Source: Spinellus fusiger
Taxonomy: Eukaryota; Mucoromycota; Mucoromycetes; Mucorales; Phycomycetaceae
NCBI GenBank assembly: GCA_025094145.1
Contig: JALLLS010000102.1
Coordinates: 1 to 64,000 of the forward strand
Direction of reading: 5' to 3'
Length of the DNA stretch: 64,000 bases
Both the position numbers and the translations under genes were made by a program. Below are positions 24,632 to 37,099 of this stretch, one piece after another; the stretch's first letter is position 1, and each line of letters opens with the position of its first letter. The notes below the pieces were generated by a model. That model was not told the DNA's origin. It searched no databases and saw nothing but the letters and a program-made list of their open reading frames with translations.

Positions 24632-25272
24632 CTATTATTTTCAGGACAATGAAAAGTCAAAGGACAGCACAGGAAATGTCTGAATAGTGTGTAGGTGTGT
24701 TTGTGTTTGATGGATGGTAGAATGTCACTTCCAAAATGGTGATTTATCCATTGATCTATTGATCTATTTATTATTTATTATTTATTATTTATTATTTCCT
24801 ATTTATCATTTCCTATTTATCATTTCCTATTTATCATTTCACGGCGATCTTAAAGCGCCCAGCAGGATAGGAAGAAATAAGAAGGTATAAAAAAGTACAA
24901 GTATATTTTCAACCCATCTATAATAGGGGGGAGGCGTGCCTTGTAGAAACGAGAAGAGAAGATATCGTACGACATGCAACGACCACTGTGGAGCACTGCG
25001 TTGAACAAGACAAGGTGAGAAATAGCAGAGGACAATGAATGTGGCCCTGTTTTAATCCCTCGACATTTCCTTGTTTATTCTGTCTAGACCACAGCAAATG
25101 CCCCTCTTCTTTTGCAGGTGTCTCTTTTGGACCAAAATATCAAGGGCCTTTTTCTTCTGTTTCTTCTCCCCCCTTCTATTCATCAACCCCTCCATAAATA
25201 ACTGTACTTTTCTGTTTATCCGGATGTCTTTTGAGACTATTCATGAGCACGCTACGGTTTCAAAGGGAGCTC

Positions 25273-25870
25273 CTATGGGGCGATCCTAGACAGGCCTTTA
25301 TAACGAATCACCTTGACGACGACCTTTGAGTGGGATACAACTCCACTGGCGGGGTTGCTCAAGGCGTGCAGATCGCCTGTACAGACAGTGAAATTGTTCA
25401 TCAAGAAACTTGATTGATTCTCAGACAAGCTAAGGTATGAAAATGAGACTTGGATGATTTCTTGTAGTAAGAAACCAAATGTAAAACCAATGTTTAATGA
25501 CTCGTCAAATGGTAAATTTACACCAGCATTTGTTGCAGCTTTTGTTTGAGGTAGATGATAGGGCAATGTCTACCATCTTGTGATAGAACCTCATTGTCTA
25601 CTCACCAGGTCTACTGTCTTGTGTAACTCGGTGAAGAAGAACCCATCTTCATGGTAATGTCCTGTAGATCTCTTTAAGAAGAAGAGCACTTTTTTTTTGT
25701 TTCTTTCTACAGAGGGAAAAAAGAAGGGATAAAATTGGATGGGTGGCAAAATATATCTCCATGGTAATGCATGAGATGAAATGAGGAGATTATTACCAAA
25801 TGAAGGTTTGGTAATACTTTTTGAGTGGAAATAGCCTTCTATGTGACGTGGTAAATCAACAGTGACACTA
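25273..25870 (-). CDS. Unrecognised conserved-looking gene, divergent from LAMTOR3
   Basis: Minus-strand stretches with protein-like composition are separated by splice-like signals. About 25870-25800 reads ITPSSVTVDLPRHIEGYFHS then KSITKPSF. About 25720-25610 reads KKKVLFFLKRSTGHYHEDGF then FFTELHKTVDL, ending at GTGAGT. The last exon (from about 25385, after CTGTACAG) reads GDLHALSNPASGVVSHSKVV then VKVIRYKGLSRIAP, with the stop at 25273-25275. Codon use matches neighbouring genes. The start codon and the exon between 25385 and 25560 are not resolved: frames there are open but phases do not join cleanly. Function unknown. The start would lie close to the LAMTOR3 start (25921), implying a shared divergent promoter. 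Confidence 0.4.
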
Positions 25871-25920
25871 CTAGGTGTAATAATGGTGTCCTCACCTCAT
25901 CTCCCTCTAGGCCACTTGCG

Positions 25921-26427
25921 ATGACACTCGAAACCACCTTTGAAAAGACTGTCAGTCGATATTTCCATGATGGACTCAAGGCTGCCATGGTGACAGACAG
26001 AGATGGTGTAGTGATATTGCAATGTAAGGAAATAAAAGCAGCATGTCAAAGGCAGCTCATCAAGAAAAAACAACAACAAACAGATGTATCTCCAGACGCC
26101 CCTCCCAAAGTACTAGAACCAGCCATCCCCACGAGCTATGCTATTGCTAGTAGTCAGGCAAGCCATTGACTGTGGAAGACATTGTGCTGACCTACACTGA
26201 CCTACGCTCACCTACGTTGACCTACGTAGGCCTCCAAGCTTGGTCTACAGCGCAATAAATGCATTGTCAGCGTGTACAATCTCTTTCAAGTAGTACAGAT
26301 GGACCAAAATCCACTGCTTATTACACTGGTTGGAGATGCTGATGCCAACACTGGCCTTTTCATGCATCTTGGTCAGCGTATTATTGATATGACGCAATCA
26401 CTTGTTTTTTTACTGCAAGAGAAATAA
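25921..26427 (+). CDS. LAMTOR3: LAMTOR3 (Ragulator subunit, MP1-like roadblock protein)
   Basis: Two exons, 25921-26157 and 26230-26427 (144 aa). The N-terminus GLKAAMVTDRDGVVILQ matches the LAMTOR3 pattern LHAIVVSDRDGVPVI. Exon 2 gives ASKLGLQRNKCIVSVYNLFQ, then VVQMDQNPLLITLVGDADAN and TGLFMHLGQ, again the family pattern (SKLGLSKNK, QVVQFNRLPL, SANTGL). The join needs a GC-AG intron (CAG|GCAAGC...CTACGTAG), phase 0, 72 nt. No GT donor fits before the in-frame stop at 26167. A Lys/Gln-rich linker (about residues 38-58) is longer than in animals. Ragulator anchors Rag GTPases on the lysosome or vacuole for TORC1 signalling. Confidence 0.9.
26187..26226 (+). repeat. 10-nt tandem repeat (ctgacctacg) x4 ending at the LAMTOR3 3' splice site
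   Basis: Four units ctgacctaca, ctgacctacg, ctcacctacg, ttgacctacg run directly into the acceptor TAG at 26227-26229. Each carries a branch-point-like YTNAC. Confidence 0.9.
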
Positions 26428-26826
26428 GGTGGCGTGACAAGGGCATTGTCTCTTTAGCATACTTCTTAGGCATATTTTTATTGTTTCTTTTTTGATATTT
26501 TTTAGCCAACCAAAATAAACATCTTATTGGAGCAATGAGTCGATATAGAATGGATATAACTATCTATACTTATCTATACCTATCTATACTTATCTATACC
26601 TATCTATACCTATCTATCTATACATGTCCATCTTTATAAATAAAAGGTGTAAGAAAATTAACAGATGTAGAAATGCAAGCGGAATAGGTGGGTGTGTGCA
26701 CAGGCACAAAAAGACCACTAGTCCCTGCGCCTATTGTTTCTGACCAATCAGTGATAAGCAGAAAACAGTGGATGGACGGTTGGCATGTTGGTTCCTAGTT
26801 CAAACAAACGAGTGAGGATGATTGGT

Positions 26827-26857
26827 GGGAAGGGCAGGTGAGGGGGGGAGTGGGGGG
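26827..26857 (+). other. Candidate G-quadruplex motif
   Basis: G runs of 3, 3, 7 and 6 with loops of 2, 7 and 3 bases fit the canonical intramolecular G4 pattern on the plus strand, about 320 bp upstream of the beta-trefoil ATG. Rare in this AT-rich window. Confidence 0.6.
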
Positions 26858-27103
26858 TGAAAGAAGAAAAGACAGAGCAAAAAGAGACAAGAGGAAGACT
26901 ACTATTTTTGGACACTCCCTATTTGGGCAGGTAATACCCAAAGACAGGCATGAAAGTTAAAAAAAATAAAGGTAGTAATAGGTTCTCGATCGCTGACCAT
27001 TCTAAATCCGGAGCAGCAGCGAATTCAAGCGTAGAACGAGACTTTATCGAGCGGCGAATGCTACTCACTGTAAAAGGAAATGGATTTTATTTATCCAAAA
27101 GCA

Positions 27104-27110
27104 TATAAAA
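27104..27110 (+). promoter_or_regulatory. TATA box (TATAAAA) of the beta-trefoil gene
   Basis: TATAAAA lies 65-71 bp upstream of the ATG at 27175, at a spacing typical of fungal TATA promoters. Confidence 0.5.
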
Positions 27111-27174
27111 GAGAGGCAACCTTCTGCATCTGCCGTCCCTTATATATCTTCTTACTATTCCTATATCTTTACAA

Positions 27175-28170
27175 ATGTCTTTTCTCAGCACAAATACATG
27201 GTTCTATATCCAGTCAACTGCCACTGGACATGTTGTATCAGCCAGCACATCAGAAGAACCATTAAGATCGCAAGTGTATGTCTGTCAACCCAAGCAAATC
27301 GATGAAGAGTTATGGCAGTGGGACGGACGGTTTATTGTGAACAAGGCCACTGACATGTCCTTGATATCCGCAAAGGTAAAATGAATGAATCACCGTAATA
27401 AAGTCAGTAAAACTTACACTGATTTGATAGGACGCCTCCGATTAATAGAAGATACTGAAGTCTGTTTATACACCAAAAAGGCTGTAGACGAAGCCCACAA
27501 TCAGATGTGGGGTGTCAAAGAAGATGAAGTGGATCTCTTTGGACGCAAACAAGAGGGCACCTTTATCTATTCACACTGCAACGATGACTGGGTGCTTGAC
27601 ATTCAGCCAAATGCCGACGGAGCTACCAAATTAATTTTACTACCCTTACAATCCATCGACAATGATAACCAGCGATGGTCCTTTATACCTCACAACGAGA
27701 GTGAACACCCTCTTTCTCCTCCTTCTCTTCTCTTCTCTACCTCTGCCAGTTCTGTCACACCCTGCAACTCTCTTCCCTCTACACCTGTGTTTGAACTGTC
27801 CCTCAATGAATATGCCAATGCACTCTCACCATGCAAGCGAGGCTCCCAAAGCTCAGTGACCTCGATCTCCCTGGAGTTTTACAAAGAGTGCCATCAGATG
27901 GTCTATCTGGAAGGCAACCCTCGTCTCAGTGACAAGGCAATTGCTATGGCAGCTGCCTATCAAACATGGCAACACTGGAGACACGAACACCTTGTTACTT
28001 CTCAGCCAATAGCCCCTGATTATGCCCGCTCACAACTTCAGCTACTTGTCCAGGAAGAAGCCTCCATTGTTTATGCAAAATGTGACCAGTTGAGCAATCA
28101 CAAGGAAACTGCACTTTCACTTGCTAGCAGGCTTGTACTTCAACTCTATGACAACCCCACCTCCCCTTAA
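27175..28170 (+). CDS. Beta-trefoil (ricin-B-lectin-fold) protein with helical C-terminal domain
   Basis: Exon 1 is 27175-27375 and exon 2 ends at 28170 (about 313 aa). A beta-trefoil with its QxW-type repeats is visible: FYIQSTATGHVVSAS, ELWQWDGRFIVNKATDMSLI, RLRLIEDTEVCLY ... NQMWGVKEDE, and WVLDIQPNADGAT ... NQRWSFIPHN. A Ser/Pro/Thr linker follows, then a helical domain (YKECHQMVYLEGNPRLSDKA, AAYQTWQHW, LQLLVQEEASIVY). The fold binds carbohydrates in many proteins; the ligand here is unknown. There is no signal peptide, so it is probably cytosolic. Odd: the donor AAG|GTAAAA (phase 0) and the acceptor GATAG|GAC (27430) leave the conserved K|GRLRL frame one base out. Either one base is miscalled or lost, or splicing is non-canonical. 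Confidence 0.8.
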
Positions 28171-31100
28171 ACATCTCTCCTTACATGTCCCTCTCCTTTC
28201 CTTTTTTATTTTATTTTATTTTATTTTTACTTTTTGTTTATTTTATTTTTTATATCTTCTGCTGTACACTCTCTCCTTTCTCGCCCTCACTCTTTCTACT
28301 CTGGCGTCACTCGTGTTATTTTCTTGTAAATTCGCTCTCTTCTTTTTGATCTGTTCTGCTGTCTATTATTGCTTTTATATTCTTTTTATATTTTAGTATC
28401 CATTCCTTTTGTACACTCTTCTACTCTATGCATACTCAAGCCTCTTCCAAAATCAAAAAGGTTCCCAACCACACTTCCTGTCTTTTTCCACCCTTGTATT
28501 TTTCTGTTTTCTTAAGTTCCTTTATGTAAATATACCACCTGTTTATTATTTATATCAGTCTATCTATCTATCTCTTTCTCTATCTATCTATCTCTTTCTC
28601 TATCATCTCTTTCTCTTTATTTAATGTCAAGAAAATAAAGAAATAAAAATACCAATGTGCTCCAGTATAAAATCAGAAAAATGTCTTTTGTCTTTTTGAA
28701 TGGAATCCGTTCTCTTCATCATCGGAATGAACCCCCGTGGAGGAATCTCTTTTTCCATGTTAAGAAAAAGAGCAAAAAGGACTTTTCTATGCCTCCTATT
28801 TATGGGCAGTTTATTAGTGTGTTTGTACACTATTTTAACCTAAAATGAGATCCAAAAAAAAATAAATAAAAAAAAATAAAAAAAAATAAAAAAAAGGAAA
28901 AAAAATAACAAATGAGATACTTCAAATAGATGAATAAGGCACTACAGAACAAAAAGACAATGCAAATCCATTCTTGTGGACACTTCAAAAACAACCAAAC
29001 AACCAACCAAACAACCAACCAAACAACCAACCAAACAAACAAACAAAGGGTGGTGAACAATAAATACAATGGTGTGGAATGCACTAGAACAAGATGAAGA
29101 ATAATGAGTCAGTGTTTCCTTGTCAGTGTGGATAAGAGGTTCTTTTACAATGAGTCATTCACAAGCCATCTTTATGCGAATAGGATGGACTGGCTATGTA
29201 TCGTCTTGTCACTATGACTACACTATGAATACACTATGAATACACTAATAACTGCTCAACTGTAATGTTGTCTACAAAAAAAAGAAAGGGGTTTGCATTG
29301 TTTTATCTATTGTGACTGTCTCATTTTAGGTTAAAACACTGTATAAAAAGAGTGGTTTATAGATAGATATAGATATAAAAGAGCCCTGAAGCTCGCATTT
29401 ATTGTGAAATCTGTACACTTTAAGGACAGTGTTGAAATGTGTGAGCCAACAGAAAGACCAGACGGAGAACTTAGCCGGGCATAAGAAGAGCAAGTGATAA
29501 GAGTGGGTTTTGTTATTCTGATGACAGAGAAAAAGAAAATAGAGTGGGTAGTCTGTCTTTTTCATTTATTTATTCATTCATTTATTTTTGTCTTTGCTTA
29601 GCATTCGTCAAAATACAGTGCAAAAATGAGAAAAAATGAGAAAAATATGCGTATTTTTAGAATGTGTTTTTACACTTAATGATGTGCATGCATAAAGAAC
29701 GAGGCAAAGAATACAGTCACATATCTCAGTCAATGCAGAGATTCGTCTGTTAAGAAGATGACGTAAATTCAGTGTGACGTCTTTCTTTTCTACAAGCCAC
29801 CCTTCTATAAAAATAAGGACAAAGGGCATTGGGATGTTCTTTGTGTTTGATGGTAAGTTGATTTCTTCTTTAGTAGAAAAGTAGTATTCGTAACCATAAC
29901 GGATGGACTGTTTTCTTGTGGATAGAAAGGAGAGAACTTTGGCAATCCCCTTGAGAAGGACGGAACGAGCTATGGCTCACACTTACAACACTTCGGTGTT
30001 TGAAGGCAATGCTCTTCGGAGCGTCTTGGCATAATGCCACCCATTTTTTAATCAACAAACAAAATGAAAATAATACTCATTTGAGTACATGTGTGCGCAC
30101 TTGCTGTCTATCCTAATGACCTATCCCCACCCCCACCCTTGTATTTAGAAGTATGTCCATGTCTATCAGCAGAGAGTCGGAGGGAGGAGAAGAGATCCTT
30201 GGTGGAGAATAGTATAGACCCTTGTTTTCATTCATAATAAAGAAAAGGTGGCGGCTGTTGGTTTTGTCTATTTAGCATTTGTCTTATGCATTGTTGCATT
30301 GTGAGTACACACAGAAGGTCGGGGAGGAGAAAGAAATAGCAGGTCAATGCAAGACAGTTGTAGAGAGAAGGAGCATAAGCGTCACACGACAGATGGACTC
30401 TTTCTCATCATGACAAATAATAAACAAGTATTTTGTTCTTTTTGTAAGGATATTATAATGTGCAGACAGGGCAAGGGTGAGGGAAGTAAACGATTGAAAT
30501 GCAATCACATGAAAAATGGTCTGTGTAAGAAAGAAGAAAAGGCCTGATACGCATCGATAGTGTCACTTATGATCCGCAAAGATTGGAAAACACGGCAGCC
30601 ATTCCTTGTGCATAATCACCCCATTTGATTTGATGTTCTACTTGGCATAATGAATGCTGGAAACAGAGAACATTCTATATAAAGCATTGTTAACCTATCG
30701 ATAGTCCGAGGGTATTATATGAATCTAGGTAGGATAAGGGCTCGTCGGAACAGCCACCTTGGACATTGGAGAGATGGATTGGCTTGTGCAGTCCTCTCCT
30801 TCTTCCTCATGTCATACAGGATGAATAACAATAAGAAAATAGACAAACATGACTTGGGAAAGGATGACGACATGTGGCTGTTGACTGGGATGTGTTTTAT
30901 TCTGACAAGCCCTTGACCAAAAGCCGTCAAATGAATAAGATCATCTGTCAGTCTGTCGGTTAGTTACTATAGTCAACAAGTTATCAAGACATGACTAACA
31001 CTTCTTCATGGTCTATATTTAAACTTCTATGTAGGCTGCTTATGCCAATTGCGGCATTTATTTATTCTTTTATTGGAGCCATGTCTCTCTAAAGGAACTT

Positions 31101-31199
31101 TAATATCTCTATAAGAATGTTCAGAACACCAGTGCCTCACTAAGATCTAGAAGCAAAAGTGGAACGACATTGTTGTACAATGCCTCAAAAGCTAAAGAA
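28171..31199. other. AT-rich gene-poor stretch
   Basis: No gene is supported. It holds (ATTTT)n and tctatc runs directly after the beta-trefoil gene, an A-rich tract (28851-28910) and the caaacaac repeat at 28988-29046. Short frames do not resemble known proteins. The segment 29930-30030 is GC-richer but unrecognised. Confidence 0.55.
28988..29046. repeat. (aaacaacc)n tandem repeat
   Basis: About seven imperfect copies of caaacaacc/caaccaa units. Confidence 0.85.
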
Positions 31200-32370
31200 T
31201 GGGATATTCGCCGAATGATCTTTTTTTTTTCTTTTCTTGTTATATCCAATTTCTATTTTAATGGAGCTTATTGTTGGGCGTTTAAATACTTTATTACAGT
31301 TTATTAGATACATATTATTCCATAGGATTTAATAGGATATATTTGATCATCAGGGCTTTGGCCCACCTTGATCCTCATATGAAGAAAAAGTCATCTTGAC
31401 GAATGGTTACAATCAAGTTAAACTGAATAAGTAGAATAGGAAGGCTGGTTTATTTGCTATAGATAGATGGCCTATTTATTCTGTTGGTGAGGTTTATTTC
31501 TAATGATCATAGCATCAATAACACCTAGTCTGGCTCTACTTTTGTCCTCAATGTACACAAAGTGCTATTCCAGCCCATGAACCTTGCCATTGTGATCAGG
31601 AGAACACTCTTCTTTAAAGAATCCGTTGATGTCATTGCTATTTGCCTGCTCATGTTTTTTCTTTCTTTTTTTTTCCTTGTTTCCCTTCTTTATCGGAGAA
31701 TTACAGAGTTGGTACAACAGTGGCCGGCTCCATAATGTCGGAATCCCCACCCGTTACATGTTTAGCCCTTGTTATGCCAACAACCAGACTAGAGGTGAAC
31801 CTAGTGTCTGTGTCATTTCATTTCCTATTCATTGTTACAACACAGTCATAAAGAGCCTCCATTCGTTGCTATTGTTACTTGGAATGGGGTGGTTATAACC
31901 ATGGCAATGATAACAATAAGATATAGGATGTAGAATCTACATTTGCTTTAATATGTGTCTTGTTTAATGTATGTATTTACAGTGATAAGAGAAAATAATA
32001 GGATACCATGCACTCAACAGGCTGTACACATGTACTGGATCCTACTATTCATGCACAAATTCAAAGCAATAGACCTTTTTGCTTACAAACATAGATATAC
32101 GCCAAGTATAAGTGCCATGTCATAAGAGTAGGGTACTGATTCGATGTGTTCCCGGCAGCCTATCAAATAGACAATAGAAAAAAGGATATCAAGAACAAGC
32201 AATAGACTTTACTAGAGCAATGAATGCAATGGAGTTCAAAACAATCCATATTAGTTAATGGCCCACTCATGCGTGTATCTCCTACACAGATTCTAACTTG
32301 ATTGTGCTTTCTTACTGTCACCCTTACTGTCACCCATGCAATAGTAAATCAATAGGTTATTTCAGTTAAG
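31200..32370 (+). repeat. Left arm of a large, mostly diverged inverted repeat
   Basis: It aligns in reverse complement with about 37100-38400. Diverged matches lie outside the core, for example ttaataggatatattt (31328-31345) against 38219-38232 reversed. They also lie inside it: gtgtatctcctacacagat (32273-32291) against 37193-37211, and the ggcagcctatcaaa block (about 32155). The core 31432-31955 is almost identical to its partner. Confidence 0.75.
31432..31955 (+). repeat. Near-identical 524-bp core of the inverted repeat, copy A
   Basis: Compared base by base, the reverse complement of 37649-38171 matches this segment except for one base of length in a T run (9 versus 8). No target-site duplication is visible at either end. 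Three protein-like but disconnected stretches read on its minus strand: FTSSLVVGITRAKHVTGGDS, SNDINGFFKEECSPDHNGKV and HFVYIEDKSRARLGVIDAMI. I do not recognise the source protein. Confidence 0.9.
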
Positions 32371-35300
32371 AAATCTGTAGAGTGGAAATGTACTTTATAC
32401 ACTGTCCTCGTTTTAGCTCATGACTCAGCTTTAATCGTTATGCCATGTCTATAGACAAAACCTCTATTTGTTCTGAGATGTGCTATTTTAATTATTCGTA
32501 TTTCCAAATAGTTTTTTATTTTATTTTATTTTATTTTATTTTCATATTAATGTCTAACTGTTCCACTGAATTGACAAAGTGAAGCAAAAGGAGAATAAGC
32601 CTATCCCCTATATTTTCCAGTATTCGACTCACACGAATCACCTTTCTATTTTCAATTCCGCCTGCTTCTGGAGGGTCGGTGGTTCCCCCGTCTCTAGGGA
32701 GGATATTTACTATTTTGTACTTTGGCTTGAGGCGGCCAGCATAAATAGTTTGACGTCCAGACATGTAAAACAATATGAATAATAATAATAAATACCATAT
32801 GAGCGATAAATAACAATTCGATTGGGGAAAAAGGTTAAAAAACAGTCCTCGCCGAATATCTGAGTTAGGGTCTAGAAATTATATTCGATACGAGTTGCCT
32901 GTAAAACTAAAGCACAGTTTCACATTAGTGTATGTGTGAAAGCCATAAGAATTTAGACTAACTTGCTGCTATAAAGATAATTTGGTTCTGATTGAGTTAT
33001 CCACTATTTGAATTTCTAAATAGTATCTTGCTCTATTCTATTATAGTATACAATGCTATATTCTATGTGCAAAATAAGTATCTTTGTAAAGTGGTAAATG
33101 AAACACGAATGTTCATAAAACTATATATTTATTTTTTATTTTTATTCCTTAGATAGGAATAGTATGGTTTTGATGTGGACACTGTTGATGAGCAGAAGAA
33201 ACCTGTTTGACTGTAGGCATTTTCTTTTTGAAGAAAATAGTTTGTGTTTTTCTGGGAATACAAATGTCTTTATCATCAACAACTGTCTTGATAAAATTGA
33301 AAGTATATGACCTTGATCTATTTAAAAGTAAGAAAAAGAAAAAAAGAAAAAAAAGGGGGGGAACTTCATATTCCATAGTTCAAGTGTTTAGAGTCTTTTG
33401 TCAAGTTTCTCTGATATATGTATAGTTGCTAACATTACTATTCTGATAAACTTCAATGCTTTACAATAAAATGATCGATGGCATGCCAAGCATGTGTGAT
33501 GGTGGGCTGTGATAAGCACTATCAGCTCCTCATCTGATACTCTAGAGTATGACCTAAATTGCAATATCTGTTGTTCAACGGATGAAATATCGATTTAAGA
33601 AGAGAATCATAGATCTAGTCACACATTAGAACTATCAAACATCGATCCTTTGGACATTGCAATACGACAGACAACGTTTATTAATATTGATATTGACATT
33701 TATTCCTGATATAATCGTATAGCTGAAGATCGTCTGCTTATTCTTAAAATGCTATGTTCATTTGAACAGTCAGTTCATCTCTATCATCCAAAATAAGAAT
33801 CAAACTGCTAAGATTGCTGTTGAAATGTGCAAACATGAATACACTTTTTTAACTCTTGTCATTCAATGTTTCACTGATGTTCAACTCATCACTACTGTTG
33901 AATAACCTGGATCTATTACCTCTGTAGGTTATCGTTGGACGCTTTATTTAACTTGGTAAACTCAACACGACAGTCTTTTATCATCTTATTGGATCAATGA
34001 GTAGAAATGTCGTCTAATGTTGAATATAAATATGTGTTTATTGACTCTTCAGAAATATAAACCTCCAGGCATAATGAGAAATCAGGAGATAAAATGTCTT
34101 TCTTTCTTTTAGACCTTTTTTTCTTTTAGACCTTCATGTCAAACAATAGCTGACACTGTGAAATTCTATAAAGCCTAAAATAAACATCCAATCATGGAGT
34201 GAGACTATAAATGAAAACAGAGGTAACAATAAGAACACTATAGGAGGGTGAGTTCGGAGATGTACTGTTAAACAACATCAACAGGGCGTATCATTGGAGT
34301 CACCAAGAGGAGTCGAAATGGTTACTGTAGTGATGTCTCACTTAGTGGACCGTTGGGCCACATCTATCAATGGATAGAACATTCTCTAGGTAGTTTATTC
34401 TTACAGTAGACTGACTGCAATAAAACTCAATAGTCAACATCCATTCAGAAGAAAAGCTGTCTCGAAGACGATAAGTTATGTGTCTAACTAGTAAAGTAGA
34501 TAGCAGACTAAGTATATTTTGTCTCATAGGTCGTCTCTGGCTTCCACCAAAGAGAAATCCTGGACAGTTGAGTCAACAAAGTCTGATCTTTATTTACTGT
34601 TTTGCACTTGTTCTATACTTCTCTAATTGATATTATCTACTAATAAAAAGAACCCTCTTGCTAAATAACATCTCCTGGATAGACGCCTTACTATTAACTC
34701 TTCCATCGTGTAGTCCCTCTTAGTGGTCTGTGTTTCTATTGACGGGGAGGATGGAGATCTCTATTTATGGCAAGTGATGATCCAACACATAGCATGGGTC
34801 AAAAAAAATGAATCAAACAGATATAGAAACTCCTAGCCAATCAAGATGACTTGTAATATTCTTAGCCAGGTTTCATCATCAAAATACAGGTAGTTTCAAA
34901 GATGCTCCTCAGAGTGGTTTAAGCTTCTGTTAAGATGGCCTAATGTGAGTGTAATTTGGCTTGCGTGATCTTTTGATCTTTTACATACTCATTTTCTTTT
35001 AGAGGGTGTTGGATGTAGTGTGTGTGTGTGTCTCTACTGTTTTCTTTTTATATTCGTGTACACTGGTCACTCTTTGTGGGTAGTTTAATCCGAAAATCTT
35101 ATTTCTACATACTATTAGGAGCCATAGACATAATAGTAAATAAATGGTATAATTGACATTTGTAGAGTTAACAGTAATGGTTCATTTTAATTGAGAACAG
35201 AAGACTCGTTTGTTTCACGTGACTTTGAGGGAAGGGTCTTATGGGTAGGGCAGTGGCTGTGACTATGAAAAATAATGCCTATTTCCTCAGCAAAAAGCTT

Positions 35301-37099
35301 ATTTCTTATACCAAAGACGGTCATTTAGAATATTAGCACTAGTTTATTACTATCTTTTTAGTTATCACAATCATATATCGTATAGTGTATACTAATTCGA
35401 TATGTATACATTATTTTACTACACTTTTTGTCTTTTATACGTTTAGAAAACATACATTATCACCATGTGGCCATCTAACACCATATTAAATGAATGATCT
35501 CGATATGGCTACCACATGGGATTTATCCGCCAACCACATGCTGCTTCATCCAAATAGCTGTCTTTGCCCTTTATAAATATTGAAAAGGGGGTATTCACTG
35601 ATCAAGATAAGAGTGTTATCACCCTCCATTCTTTTGTTCTGTCATCAGTTCTGTCATTCTGTGGATAGATTGAATACAAGTAGGTTTCCAAGTTATTGCA
35701 TAGAACAGCTCTATCAAAAGCCTATTTTCTTCTGTCTGTGATGTCTTTATAGAAGAAATAGAATGTACCTGTGAAGTATTAAAGTTCAAGAATCAACATT
35801 TACAAACTATACACAGACATACTAACACACAATGCTCTTGACTGATTGTGGGAAGTTGCTCAGTATTAGTGTAATACTCCATTCCGTCTTGGGCATGGGT
35901 CCATCCTTTCCTTTTCTTGTCTATAATTGTGAGTAGAAAACCTATAACAAGTAAGTCTGGTTTAAGGGTTTGTGTTGGCCCATTTCATCCTTGTAGGGTT
36001 ATCATTATCATCAAAATATAGGTAGTTTCTATATCAGTCCATGAATTAAGTTTTAAAAATAAAAAAAAAGTGAGGAGTTTAGATGAGTAATACTACAAGA
36101 GATTTTATTGGTGAGGGTGAAATAGAGGCCAGTCTTTTAGGTTGGTGTGATGAGGTTGGAGGTGAGTGCCTGAGTTGTTCACAAGTTGTGTTGTGTCTTC
36201 AGAGTGTCTTCCCCTTTAGCTTTGTAGGGTGAACTCATTGTTCAATGGAGAATGTGTAATAAATGGATGACTGTGCTCACTGTATGCATAAAAAATTCTT
36301 TAAATGAGTCTTTTGACCGATAAATAGTGTTTATCGTGCACACCATTAGCACATTTTTGTCTTGCTGATTGAATATAAGCTTCCAATACGACAATTGACT
36401 AGCCTCTTTAAATGGTACAGACAAATCCCAAACTCTAGAAAACCTCTTTGACGAACGCCTGCCAGGAAATAGAGGTCGCCTGACACTCTTCCCCCCCCCT
36501 TAACATTGGGTTAGTATTGTGCACAGAAGCCCCTGTCTATAATGGTGATATCCGCTGAGTTACAAATGGTTTCCATGGAGAGCCAACAGAGCCATCAAAT
36601 AGCAGTCGTCTTATGTTTCAGTGTTTTAATAGACCTTATACACTAATAAATGACGGGGTGGTAAAGTAACTCATACCTTGACATGCCATCTATCTTCTTG
36701 CAGTAACATTGACTAGTGTTCATCTTCCTTCAATTGGGCCATCCAATGTCTTTTTATGATCGTATCATTTTTTATCTCACTGAATCAGTCAATCTACCGA
36801 TGGTGGCATGCATAATGTGCAACGACAACTAAGCAAAAAAAAAAAGATCGAAACTTGTATAGCTCCAGTAAATCAAAGTTACATGATTCATTCTCAGTCA
36901 ATAGAGTGACAACCAAGACAGCTAACACAATCAGTGGCACCCTCTCAGTATGTTCTCCAACCAATCATTATGCACACCTTGGCTACCAGACAAATTCAAG
37001 TGTAGGACAAAGTACTGACATTTCCACAATCACATAGCTAGCCTAATCAATGTAAGCCTCCGAGCCTCCGTTCTTTTCAGTTATCTATGGATTAACAAA
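32371..37099. other. AT-rich sequence between the inverted-repeat arms
   Basis: No gene is supported. A minus-strand fragment at 32640-32760 (LPRDGGTTDPPEAGGIENRK) looks protein-like but stops both sides. If the arms were TIRs of one large element, its transposase should be here; none is visible. Confidence 0.5.

Larger units (their letters stand above)
26428..27174. other. Intergenic region with G-rich motif and TATA box
   Basis: After LAMTOR3 there is a tatctatac-type repeat (26563-26625). A G-run cluster lies at 26827-26857. The part after 27000 is the promoter and 5'UTR of the beta-trefoil gene. Confidence 0.6.
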
